From Phytohabitans rumicis (GTDB lineage Bacteria > Actinomycetota > Actinomycetes > Mycobacteriales > Micromonosporaceae): a stretch of 64,000 bases of DNA. The stretch is from the NCBI RefSeq assembly GCF_011764445.1, contig NZ_BLPG01000001.1, positions 8,299,316-8,363,315 of the forward strand, written 5' to 3'. A program made the translations under genes and the position numbers. Under the pieces are notes generated by a model. That model made no database searches. It had not been told where the DNA came from and worked only from the letters and a program-made list of their open reading frames with translations. Shown one piece after another: positions 42,519 through 50,414 of this stretch; within the stretch, counting starts at the first letter, position 1; every line of letters starts with the position of its first letter.

Positions 42519-45068
42519 TTAGATGAGGCGCAGCTCGCGCCCGCGGCGTACGGCATCGCGCCGGCGGGTGGCCGCCAGCTTGCGGTAGATGTTGCGCACG
42601 TGGGTCTTGACCGTGTTGACCGACACCGACAGCTCCCGCGCGATCTCCACATTGGACAGCATGCTCTGCAGGTAGCGCAGCACGGTCAGCTCCCGGTCGG
42701 TCAGCGCGTCGCCGGCCGGAGCGGCGGCCTCCGGCGGGCCGGGCTCGACCGCGGCGACCAGCGCGGACACCAGCGGCCAGTGGGCGGTACCGGCGTCGAG
42801 ATGGTCGGCCAGCATCTCGCGTACCTCCGGACCCGCCCGGGTGAACACGTACCGCAACCCTTCCGGCTCGGCCAGCCGCAGCGCGGCCTCCAGCGTGCGC
42901 GCGGCCCGGCGGTGGTCGCCGGCCCGGCGGGCGGCGACCGCGTCGAGCACGCCGGCGTCGACCCGGACCAGGAGTGGGAGGTCCGGCGCCGCCGGCAGCG
43001 CCCGCGCGGCGGCGACCGGGTCGCCCGCGCACAGGTGGGCGCGGGCCAGCGCGAGCCGCGCCGCATGCCCCTCCGCGCCGCCGAGCAGATCGCGCGCCGC
43101 CACGGGGTCGCCCTGCGCGGTGCGCAGCTCGGCCTCCGCGGTGGCCAGCCACCGCGCCACCCCCGGCGGAGGCTCGGCCAGCTCGTCCCGGGCCGCGGCG
43201 AGCGCCCGGTAGCCCGCGGCCGGATCGCCGCGGGACCGCAGCAGCTCCGCGCGGAGCATCGCGGCGAGCGCGACCAGCGCCGGCCCCGGCCCGTGCGGCA
43301 CGAGCGCGACGTTGGCCTCCGCGTCGGCCAGCCGGTCGCGGTGCAGGGCCACGACCGCCAGCGCCAGGTGCGCGAAACCACGGTCCATCTCCGAGTACGC
43401 CGGCGCGGCCAGCGCCGTGCGAGCGATCTCTTCGGCGGCCCGCAGCTCGCCGCGTACCGCCCGGACCAGGGCGAGCCGGCTGGCGCAGGCGAGCCGGGCC
43501 CGGGACAGTCCGGCGTCCCGCGCGTCGGTGAGCCCGCTGGTCAGGGCCGACTCGGCGGCGACCAGGTCACCGGCGTCCAGCTCGGCCACCGCGATCGCGG
43601 TCAGCGCGACGGCCCGCGTGCCGGCCTCCGCCGGGTCGGTCAAGCGCACCAGGTCCAGGAGCCGGCGGGCGGCTCCGAGCACCGCGTCCCGGTCGCCGCC
43701 GAGCTGCGCCTCCGCGAACCGGAGCGCGGCGGCGATCAGCGTGAACCGGGGCTTGCGATCGTCCGCGAGCCGGTCCCGGTGCCGGTGCGCCAGGCGCAGG
43801 TAGTCGTCGGCCGTCGCCAGGTCGCGGCCGTCGAGCAGCTCCGCCGCGTACGCCAGGGCCAGCTCGGGGTCGGCGCGCACGGCGTCCGGCGGCGGGGGTG
43901 GCGTGGGCGCGGAGGGCACGGCCCGCCGGTCGTACGGCACCAGCTCCGGCCAGTGCCGCAGCAGCACGCTGGTGGCGCGGTCCCAGTCCTGGGCGGCGAG
44001 CGCGTGCCGGAGCGCGTCCGGTGACATGTCCCGCGCGGCGTGCCAGGCGGCGGCCCGGCGGTGCAGGTCGGTCAGCTGCTCCGGGGCGTGCCGGCCCAGC
44101 TCGGCGCGCAACAGTTCGCCGAACATCCGGTGATAGCGGTACGCCGCCGGCCGAGTCCCCAGCGGCACCACGAACCCGTTGGTGCGCTCCAGTTCGGCCA
44201 GCACCCGAGTGGCGTCGTGCCGCCCGGTGAGCGCGTCGGCGAGGTCGCTCCAGACGCGTTCCGCGATCGAGGTGCGCAGCAGCACGTCCCGCACCTCGGC
44301 GGGCTGCCCGCGCAGCACCTCGTTGACCAGGTAGCCGGCCACGCTCGGGTCGTCGCCGCCGAACCCGGCGATGTACCGGTCCGGGTCCGGGTGGGCGCGC
44401 AGCGCGCGCGCCGCGAACCGCAGGCCCGCGGGCCAGCCCTCCGTGCGTACCTGCAGGTCGTCGACCTGCCGCCGGGACGCGGGTACGCCGTGGCGGGCCA
44501 GCAGGGCGGCCGTCTCCTCCCGGGTGAAGGCGAGGTCGTGGGCGGCCAGCTCGGTGAGCCCGCCGTCGAGGCGCCAGCGGTGCAGCCCGAGCGTGGGTTC
44601 GGCGCGCGCCCCGACGACCAGCCGCAGCCGCCCCTCGGCGTGCCGCAGCAGGAAGTCCAGGCCGTCCAGCACGCCCGGGTCGGTCACCAGGTGCAGGTCG
44701 TCGAGGATGACGACGGCGGGCCGGGTCAGCCGGGTCAGCGCGTCGGCCATCCGTCGTACCGAGTCGCCGCCGCTGTCCACGTCCAGGGTGGCGAGCGCGG
44801 CGCGGAGGTACGCCCAGAAGTCCTCCGCGCCGTCGTTCGGCTCCACCGAGACCCAGCCGACCGCGCGTTCCGCCGCCTGCGCGCGGGCCCAGGAGGCCAG
44901 CAGCACCGTCTTGCCCCAGCCGGCCGGCGCGGCGATCAGCGACACCGGGCCGCACACCCCGGCGTCGAGCAGCCGCGTCAGCCGCGGCCGCGGGACCAGC
45001 ACCTCGGGTGGGGGCGGCGCCGTGAGCTTCGACGCCAGCAGGGGGAGGGCATCGTCCATTCGTTCCAC
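42519..45068 (-). CDS. MalT-type LuxR-family ATP-dependent regulator
   Basis: An 849-residue regulator of the MalT/LAL type. N-terminal STAND NTPase with Walker A PAGWGKTVLLASWARAQ at about residues 47-63, Walker B VVILDDLHLVTDP and the VPRPRLTRLLDAGVCGPVSL arm before it; then a long TPR superhelix; then the LuxR helix-turn-helix at the C-terminus (LTDRELTVLRYLQSMLSNVE, IARELSVSVNTVKTHVRNIY). MalT-like proteins are activated by an inducer plus ATP and often control sugar or exoenzyme genes. Start ATG 45068 or 45059 (MDDALP). It stands alone on the minus strand, divergent from the MEDS-STAS gene, so its target is unclear. Confidence 0.93.
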   Translation of the reverse strand: MERMDDALPLLASKLTAPPPPEVLVPRPRLTRLLDAGVCGPVSLIAAPAGWGKTVLLASWARAQAAERAVGWVSVEPNDGAEDFWAYLRAALATLDVDSGGDSVRRMADALTRLTRPAVVILDDLHLVTDPGVLDGLDFLLRHAEGRLRLVVGARAEPTLGLHRWRLDGGLTELAAHDLAFTREETAALLARHGVPASRRQVDDLQVRTEGWPAGLRFAARALRAHPDPDRYIAGFGGDDPSVAGYLVNEVLRGQPAEVRDVLLRTSIAERVWSDLADALTGRHDATRVLAELERTNGFVVPLGTRPAAYRYHRMFGELLRAELGRHAPEQLTDLHRRAAAWHAARDMSPDALRHALAAQDWDRATSVLLRHWPELVPYDRRAVPSAPTPPPPPDAVRADPELALAYAAELLDGRDLATADDYLRLAHRHRDRLADDRKPRFTLIAAALRFAEAQLGGDRDAVLGAARRLLDLVRLTDPAEAGTRAVALTAIAVAELDAGDLVAAESALTSGLTDARDAGLSRARLACASRLALVRAVRGELRAAEEIARTALAAPAYSEMDRGFAHLALAVVALHRDRLADAEANVALVPHGPGPALVALAAMLRAELLRSRGDPAAGYRALAAARDELAEPPPGVARWLATAEAELRTAQGDPVAARDLLGGAEGHAARLALARAHLCAGDPVAAARALPAAPDLPLLVRVDAGVLDAVAARRAGDHRRAARTLEAALRLAEPEGLRYVFTRAGPEVREMLADHLDAGTAHWPLVSALVAAVEPGPPEAAAPAGDALTDRELTVLRYLQSMLSNVEIARELSVSVNTVKTHVRNIYRKLAATRRRDAVRRGRELRLI

Positions 45069-45163
45069 CCCCTAGGGAACGAACTCGGGCAAAGCCGAAT
45101 AAAACTAACACTTCTGGCTCGGCCGCACGGTGGATTCCGGGCAGCTCGTCTATGGTGACCGCG

Positions 45164-46027
45164 ATGACCAGTTCAGTTTCGGTGGACGACCTGAGCCCGG
45201 GCGACCACGCCTGCCTGACGTACTCCGACGCGGAGGAGCGGCTGGACATCGTGGCGGCGTTCGTGCGGGACGGGCTCGGCGCGGGGCAGAAGGTCGTCTG
45301 CTTCACCGACCAGGCCGGCATGACCGACCTGGCCAGCGAGCTCGCGCAGCGGGAGGTGCGGGCGCCACGCCGCGGCCAGCTCACCGTGCGCGACAACGAG
45401 CGATCCTGGATCGGCTCCGGCCGGGCGTCCGCGGCCGGGATGATCGACGTGCTGGCCGGCGAGCTGGCGATGGCCGACCAGCAGGGGTACGCGGGGCTGC
45501 GGGTCACCGCGGACATGTGCTGGGCGACCCAGCCGGTGGCGGCGGTCGACGAGCTGCTCGTCTTCGAGTCCAAGGTCGCCGGGCTCTTCACCGGTGGCCG
45601 GCTGACCGCGATCTGCCAGTACGACCGGCAGAGCTTCGACCAGGTCACGCTCGCCTTCGCGGCCAAGGCGCACCCGCGTGCGGTCGCCGCCGCCGTCTAC
45701 TACGAAGACCCGCTGCTGCGCATCTGCCGCCAACACGTGCCGCCCGGCATCCGGCTGGCCGGCGAGATCGACTACCAGCGCCTGCCGGAGCTCAACCACG
45801 CGCTCGCCGAGGCGCTGCGCCTCGGCGGCGACATCCACGTCAACCTCGTACACCTGCGCTTCCTCGACGCGGCCGCCGCGGCGGCGATCGGCAGGGCCGC
45901 GGCGGGGCTCCCGCCCGGCCGCTCGATGGTCGTCACCGGCCCGCGCCTGGTGGCCAAGATGTTCGCCCTGGTCGGCGCGAGTGAGTTGCCGGCCGTTCGG
46001 GTAAGGGTGGTCCATGGTCGGCCGTGA
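45164..46027 (+). CDS. MEDS-domain and STAS-domain sensor protein
   Basis: A 287-residue two-domain protein. Residues about 5-170 form a MEDS (DcmR-type sensory) domain: LSPGDHACLTYSDAEERLDI, VAAFVRDGLGAGQKVVCFTD, and the later LTAICQYDRQSFDQ. Residues about 190-285 form a STAS domain (IRLAGEIDYQRLPELNHALA; VNLVHLRFLDAAAAAAIGRA) of the anti-anti-sigma type, though the usual phospho-Ser spot reads HLRFLDAAAA with Leu. MEDS domains sense small organic ligands such as halomethanes. The next gene encodes an anti-sigma ATPase and overlaps it by 14 bp. The pair is likely a partner-switch module. Alternative start 45152. Confidence 0.88.
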   Translation: MTSSVSVDDLSPGDHACLTYSDAEERLDIVAAFVRDGLGAGQKVVCFTDQAGMTDLASELAQREVRAPRRGQLTVRDNERSWIGSGRASAAGMIDVLAGELAMADQQGYAGLRVTADMCWATQPVAAVDELLVFESKVAGLFTGGRLTAICQYDRQSFDQVTLAFAAKAHPRAVAAAVYYEDPLLRICRQHVPPGIRLAGEIDYQRLPELNHALAEALRLGGDIHVNLVHLRFLDAAAAAAIGRAAAGLPPGRSMVVTGPRLVAKMFALVGASELPAVRVRVVHGRP

Positions 46028-46460
46028 CCACGCAGCGCGCTTCCACGACGGGTCGAGCCCGCCGGTGGCTCCGGACGCCGTGACCGCCCTCGACCAGCGG
46101 TTCGACGCCGACGGCCTGTACGCCCTGCGCGCCGCCGTCGCGGCCCACGCCGCCCAGCTCGGCGCCGGCGAGGAGACCGTCGAGGAGCTCGTGGTGATCG
46201 CCAACGAGCTGGCCACCAACGCGATCCGCCACGGCGGCGGCGCCGGCCGGCTGCGACTGTGGCGGGACGGGCCGGTGATCCGCTGCGAGGTCAGCGACGG
46301 CGGGCCGGGCGTCGACCCCGCCGCCGGCCACGAACGCGCGCCCCTGACCGCGTACGGCGGGCGCGGCCTGTGGGTGGTCCGGCAGATGTCCCGGGACGTC
46401 GACGTCACCACCGGCCCGCGCGGCGCCACCGTCACCGCCGCGATCCCGATCGACCGCTGA
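46014..46460 (+). CDS. RsbW-like anti-sigma factor (HATPase) protein
   Basis: A 148-residue GHKL ATPase of the anti-sigma/serine-kinase group. The N-box is VVIANELATNAIRHGGGAGR, then the G1 box VSDGGPGVDP and the G2 box YGGRGLWVVRQM, so it can bind ATP. RsbW-type proteins phosphorylate a STAS anti-anti-sigma and sequester a sigma factor; here the STAS domain is in the gene just upstream, which overlaps this start by 14 bp. The order sensor, STAS, ATPase fits a switch. No cognate sigma gene is adjacent. ATG 46014 is close to the previous stop, so translation is coupled. Confidence 0.9.
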   Translation: MVGRDHAARFHDGSSPPVAPDAVTALDQRFDADGLYALRAAVAAHAAQLGAGEETVEELVVIANELATNAIRHGGGAGRLRLWRDGPVIRCEVSDGGPGVDPAAGHERAPLTAYGGRGLWVVRQMSRDVDVTTGPRGATVTAAIPIDR

Positions 46461-46484
46461 GCGTCGCCGGTCCACAATGGGCGG

Positions 46485-46915
46485 ATGACCAGCGACGAGG
46501 AACTGCGGCTCCGGCATCTGGACCACATCCAGGGCATCATCACCCGCCTGGCGCAGAACTCGTTCACCGTGCGCGGCTGGTCGGTCAGCCTCGTCTCGGT
46601 GGTGCTCGCCGTGCTGAGCACCCAGGACAGCTCCGCCGGGCTGGCGCCGATCGCCCTCGTACCGGCCCTGGTCTTCTGGGGCCTCGACGCGTACTACCTG
46701 CGCGGGGAGCGCCTGTACCGGCAGCTGTACCGGGCGGTCGCGAACCGCATCGTCGCCGGCCCCGGCGCCCCGACGTGTCCCCGTTCGACATGGACCTCGG
46801 GCGCTACACCGCCACGGTGCCCACCTTCGCCCGTACCCTGCTCACCCTCAACGTCCTCACCATCCCCGCCCTCCTGGTGGTCGGCGTAGCGACGTACCGC
46901 CTCGCCACCTGGTAG
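46485..46915 (+). CDS. Small membrane protein, one frameshift
   Basis: About 143 residues after one base is restored. Helices: residues 30-50 (SFTVRGWSVSLVSVVLAVLS), 58-72 (LAPIALVPALVFWGLDAYYL) and a last helix near 115-137 (TLLTLNVLTIPALLVVGVAT). The N-terminal acidic helix (EELRLRHLDHIQGIITRLAQ) is soluble. Many bacteria have small DUF-type proteins with the layout SVVLAVLS-YYLRGERLYRQLY, but no function is known. The frame breaks at CCCC 46768-46771 (GPGAP-DVSPFDMDLG), cured by one C. It starts 24 bp after the anti-sigma gene and may belong to its transcript. Confidence 0.72.
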
Positions 46916-46927
46916 GGGCCAGATCGC

Positions 46928-46993
46928 TGCGGTGATCATGAAGTTAGCGTCCGGGCAAGCGCTCTCTCCACCGCCAACCCCATGATCACCGGT
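46928..46993. repeat. 66-bp GGTGATCATG inverted repeat, copy c
   Basis: TGCGGTGATCATGAAGTTAG to AACCCCATGATCACCGGT; the last two bases of the right arm have changed. It matches copy a in most positions, including the GCAAGCGCTCTC middle. Confidence 0.85.
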
Positions 46994-47039
46994 GGGCCCA
47001 GCCCAATCCGCCCTGCCCCGCTCCGGCCTTGCCCGCCTT

Positions 47040-47122
47040 GCCGATCAAGGGATTTCGCGTCGATCAAGGGCAAACGGTCGTGGTTTGGAGATCGAAGCAC
47101 GGCCGTTTGCCCTTGATCGACG
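47040..47122. repeat. 65-bp palindromic element, copy 7
   Basis: Outer arm 47040-47057 (GCCGATCAAGGGATTTCG), core 47058-47122, reverse orientation. Between convergent genes ending at 46915 and 47212. Confidence 0.9.
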
Positions 47123-47211
47123 CGGAGGAGGAGGCGGGGCGCGCGGACGGCGCGCGGAGGGGAGGGGGCGCGGGGAGGGGGCGCGGGGAGGGGAGGGGCG
47201 CGCGGGCGGGG
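47123..47211. repeat. Purine-rich low-complexity tract
   Basis: GGAGGAGGAGGCGGGG followed by tandem GGGGAGGGGGCGC units up to the next gene's stop codon. It is similar to the G-rich tracts after copies 4, 5 and 8. Confidence 0.65.
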
Positions 47212-47844
47212 TTAGGCGGCTTGGGGGAGGCGGGGGGTCAGGGTCGTGAGGACCCGGGTGCGGTCGGTGGGGTCGGCGACGGTCACCAGGATGCAGCCGG
47301 GGCGGGACATGACCGTCGCGGTCGCGCCGAGCACCCGCGCCGCACGCACAAGGATCGCCGCCATCTCCTGACCGCCAAGGCGTACCCCCAAAAAGTCGGG
47401 ACGGAGCCGGCGGCCGCCGGCGAGCAGGGCGGCGCGCCAGGCCGCGCGTGCCAGGGTGACGCGCTGGGCGTTGCGCGGCGAGGACGCGCCGAGCGGGTCG
47501 GTGCTCAGCAGCATGCGGCGGCCCTGGTGCCAGGCGGCGGCCAGCAGCCGGTCGGCGTCCTCGCGGCGGCGGGGTGGCACCAGCACCCGCTGGACGGTGT
47601 AGCGCCGCCGGCCGCCCCCGATGCGCGCCTCGTGGGTGGCGTCGAGGCCGAGCTCGTCGAGCAGCCCGGCCAAGCGGCCGGCGGCGTCTTCGTGATCGAA
47701 TTCCGCGAAGGGGCGCGGGGCGTGGACGACTCCACTCATGGGGCGCCGGCGCGCGGGTGGGCGGCCGGCGTCCGTGCACTGGATCAGCGACGCCGACTCG
47801 AACGCGGCGGGCAGCAGGTCGGCGGGCACCGTCTGGTGGTTCAT
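47212..47844 (-). CDS. Hypothetical protein
   Basis: A 210-residue protein that I do not recognise. It starts MNHQTVPADLLPAAF behind GGGGAC. Two regions alternate strand and helix: HEARIGGGRRRYTVQRVLVP and RPDFLGVRLGGQEMAAILVR, the latter ending in a strand and turn (ATATVMSRPGCILVTVADPT). It is very basic and Arg/Ala-rich. No signal peptide or membrane helix is visible. It is not obviously related to its neighbours; the tract of purine-rich DNA and palindrome copy 7 lie beyond its stop. Codon bias supports it as a real gene. Possible DNA or nucleotide binding, unproven. Confidence 0.6.
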   Translation of the reverse strand: MNHQTVPADLLPAAFESASLIQCTDAGRPPARRRPMSGVVHAPRPFAEFDHEDAAGRLAGLLDELGLDATHEARIGGGRRRYTVQRVLVPPRRREDADRLLAAAWHQGRRMLLSTDPLGASSPRNAQRVTLARAAWRAALLAGGRRLRPDFLGVRLGGQEMAAILVRAARVLGATATVMSRPGCILVTVADPTDRTRVLTTLTPRLPQAA

Positions 47845-48024
47845 GGTTGTCCCCTTCCGGCGGTCACGGGTCCACCGTCGCCGATCGAACCGTTCGGCCG
47901 GTACACCGGCGGCGAGGACTTGAGGGAAACTTGCGCGGACCGCTACCCGAGGGACATTGGGTGACCCCCACACCAGACCCCACCGGCGTCGCGCTGCCGC
48001 GCGCCGCGCCTCGCTGTCGGGTTT

Positions 48025-48138
48025 AGGGCCTGTATCAAAGTGGATGACCGGGCTGCGGCGGACCCAGACGACGACCGGCGGCGCCGGATCGCCGCCTGGG
48101 CCTCGCCTCGCTCCGGCCCCCACTTTGATACAGGCCCT
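48025..48138. repeat. 114-bp palindromic element (19-bp perfect arms) at the TAXI gene start
   Basis: AGGGCCTGTATCAAAGTGG at 48025-48043 pairs exactly with its complement at 48120-48138, enclosing 76 bp. It has the look of a small non-autonomous mobile element. The downstream gene's first 31 codons, including the ATG at 48044, lie inside it. Confidence 0.85.
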
Positions 48139-49033
48139 GATCGTCCTGGCGCTCACCGCGGCCTGCGTCGGGGGTACGCCGGAGCACCGCCAGATCCGCA
48201 TCGCCACGGGCAGCCCGACGGCGGTCTATCACGCGGTCGGCACCGCGCTGGCGTCCGTCATCGAGCAGGAGCTGCCGGAGGTCGACGCGACCGTGCTGGT
48301 GACCGCGGCGTCGGCGGAGAACGTGCAGCTGGTGTCGAGCAACGCCGCGGAGATCGGGTTCACGCAGGCGGACATCCTGGTCTCGGGCGTCTCACCGGCG
48401 CCCAACATGGCCGCCCTGGCCCGGGTGTACGACGACCTGCTGCACCTGGTGGTGCGCGCGGACAGCCCGATCACGCGGCTGCAGGACCTGCGCGGCCGGC
48501 GGGTCTCGGTCGGCGCGCCCGGCTCGGGCACCGGCGTGACCGTCGGGCGGCTGCTGTCGGTCGCCGGCATGGCCGAGCCCGGGGTGATCCGGCAGGAGCG
48601 GCTCAGCCTCGACGACTCGGTCCGCGCGCTGTCCAACCGGGAGATCGACGCGTTCTTCTTCTCCGGCGGGTTGCCGGTCGCCGGGATCAAGAAGCTCAGC
48701 GGCGCGTCCGCTACCCGGATCATCGACCTGTCCGACTGGGCCGCCCCGCTGCGCGCCGCCTACAGCGACGTGTACGTGGTGCGCGACGTGCCCACGTCGG
48801 CGTACCAGCTGCCGCCGGTGGCCACGGTCGCCGTGCCGAACCTGCTGGTCGTGCCGGCGTCGATGCCGGACGATCTGGCGTTCGACCTGGCCCGGCTGCT
48901 GATGGAGCGGCGGGACGTGCTGGCGGCCGCGCACCCGGCGGCGGAGCGCCTCGACATCCGTTCGGCGATCGCCACGCTGCCGGTGCCGTTGCATCCGGGC
49001 GCGGCCCGCTACTTCAAGTCGGTCAAGCCTTAG
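48044..49033 (+). CDS. TAXI-family solute-binding lipoprotein
   Basis: A 329-residue extracytoplasmic binding protein of the TRAP-associated TAXI family. The TAXI signature is clear: IRIATGSPTAVYHAVGTALA near residue 47, ENVQLVSSNAAEIGFTQADI, and later ITRLQDLRGRRVSVGAPGSG and VTVGRLLSVAGM. ALIVLALTAAC is a lipoprotein signal with lipobox LTAAC, so it is membrane-anchored. The N-terminus is odd: the ATG and the first 31 codons lie inside a 114-bp palindromic element, and residues 1-30 (TGLRRTQTTTGGAGSPPG) are a long, Arg/Gly-rich n-region. No TRAP permease gene is near. The facing two-component genes (stop 49023) overlap it by 11 bp. Confidence 0.9.
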   Translation: MTGLRRTQTTTGGAGSPPGPRLAPAPTLIQALIVLALTAACVGGTPEHRQIRIATGSPTAVYHAVGTALASVIEQELPEVDATVLVTAASAENVQLVSSNAAEIGFTQADILVSGVSPAPNMAALARVYDDLLHLVVRADSPITRLQDLRGRRVSVGAPGSGTGVTVGRLLSVAGMAEPGVIRQERLSLDDSVRALSNREIDAFFFSGGLPVAGIKKLSGASATRIIDLSDWAAPLRAAYSDVYVVRDVPTSAYQLPPVATVAVPNLLVVPASMPDDLAFDLARLLMERRDVLAAAHPAAERLDIRSAIATLPVPLHPGAARYFKSVKP

Positions 49034-50402
49034 TAGCAGCCGGCAACCAGACCCGCGCCTCCAGGCCGCCGGATTCTGCGGGCGCCAGCGTGAAGCGGCC
49101 GGCGGACGCCTCCACCAGCACCGTCACGATCGGCAGGCCGAGGCCGGCGCCGTCGACGTTCTGGGCGTCGGGGGCGCGCCAGAAGCGTTCGGTCGCCAGC
49201 CGGCACTGCTCCTGCGTCATCCCCGGCCCGGTGTCCCGGACGGCCACCTCCACGCCGCCGTCCCGGGACGCCACCTCCACCTCGACCCGCCCGCCGGCCG
49301 GCGTGAACTTGAGCGCGTTGTCGATCAGGGCGTCCAGGGACTGGTCGAGCGCGGTGGCGACGAGCCGGGCGTACCGGGGCTCGTCCGGGACGAGGGTGAC
49401 CAGCTCGATGCCGCGCCGTTCGACGAGCGGCCCCCACGCCTCGCCGCGCTGCCGCGCGACGGCGACCGCGTCCACGACCTCGACGCGCTGCTGTCCGCGT
49501 TCGGCCCGGGCCAGAGCGAGCAACCCATCGAGTACGTCGGCCAGCCGGTCCGTCTCGGCGAGGGCGATCTCGTGGTCGGCGCGGTCGTCCGCGTCGACGA
49601 GCTTGGTGCCCAGGTCCTCGACGCGCAGGCGCAGCACGGTGAGCGGGTTGCGCAGCTGGTGGCTGGCGTGGGCGACGAAGGCGCGCTGGCGTTCGAGCGC
49701 CTCGGCCACCGCGTCGGCCATCTCGTTGAAGCTGGCCGAGAGCCGGCGCAGCTCCGGCGGCCCGAGTCCGGGCTGGACGCGCGCGGCGCTGTCGCCCGCC
49801 CCGATCTCGTGGGCGGCCGCGTCGAGCCGGGTCACCGGCCGCAGCACCCAACCGGCCAGGCGCAGCGCCATGATGACGCACGCGGCGAGCGCGAGCAGGC
49901 TGACCAGGCCCAGCTCCAGCCACGACGAGATGACCTCGCGGCGGTTGCGCCAGGTGGGCGAGACGGTGAGCACGGTGCCGAGTACGGCGCCGCCGTCGCT
50001 GACCGGCACGGCCACGACCAGCGGGTGCTCCTGCCACGGCCAGAGCGTCGGCGGGGTGCCGACCTGCCGGCCGGCGAGCGCGCCGCGGATCGCGACCTGG
50101 GTGCGTTCGGGGTCGGGCGCCGGCGCGCCGAACACGCTCAACACCTGCTGATCCTGGTCGACCAGCATGGTGCCGATGCCGTACAGCTCGTGGTAGCGGC
50201 GCAGCTCGTCCGTGAGCGAATCCAGCTCGCCGCTGCGCATCGCGGGGGCGGCGAGGGCGGCGAACCGGGTGGCGTCGGCCAGCCGGTCCGCGAGCACGCG
50301 CTGCGTCTCCCGGTTGGTCAGCGACACCGCCAGTGGCACCTCGAAGGCCAGCAGGACCAAGCACAAGAGCAGCACGTACGTGCTCACGAGCCGCCTGCGC
50401 AA
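49023..50402 (-). CDS. Sensor histidine kinase
   Basis: A 459-residue membrane kinase. Two transmembrane helices, about residues 6-26 (YVLLLCLVLLAFEVPLAVSL) and 163-185 (LGLVSLLALAACVIMALRLA), flank an extracytoplasmic sensor of about 135 residues. Then HAMP (LRPVTRLDAAAHEIGAGDSA), the HisKA box VAHASHQLRNPLTVLRLRVE with His near 246, and the HATPase boxes ALDQSLDALIDNALKFTPAG, VRDTGPGM and GAGLGLPIVTVLV. The response regulator gene is 12 bp upstream, so they are an operon. Placed tail to tail with the TAXI binding protein, it may sense the ligand of that protein. Confidence 0.95.
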   Translation of the reverse strand: MRRRLVSTYVLLLCLVLLAFEVPLAVSLTNRETQRVLADRLADATRFAALAAPAMRSGELDSLTDELRRYHELYGIGTMLVDQDQQVLSVFGAPAPDPERTQVAIRGALAGRQVGTPPTLWPWQEHPLVVAVPVSDGGAVLGTVLTVSPTWRNRREVISSWLELGLVSLLALAACVIMALRLAGWVLRPVTRLDAAAHEIGAGDSAARVQPGLGPPELRRLSASFNEMADAVAEALERQRAFVAHASHQLRNPLTVLRLRVEDLGTKLVDADDRADHEIALAETDRLADVLDGLLALARAERGQQRVEVVDAVAVARQRGEAWGPLVERRGIELVTLVPDEPRYARLVATALDQSLDALIDNALKFTPAGGRVEVEVASRDGGVEVAVRDTGPGMTQEQCRLATERFWRAPDAQNVDGAGLGLPIVTVLVEASAGRFTLAPAESGGLEARVWLPAATKA

Positions 50403-50414
50403 GGGTGCCTCCTG

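Noticed and set aside
42841-43531. Plus-strand frames over the MalT-type gene
   Set aside because: Antisense frames with Arg/Ala/Ser-rich content and no motif.
48025-48138. Intact insertion sequence
   Set aside because: The element is only 114 bp and has no transposase; at most it is a small non-autonomous element.
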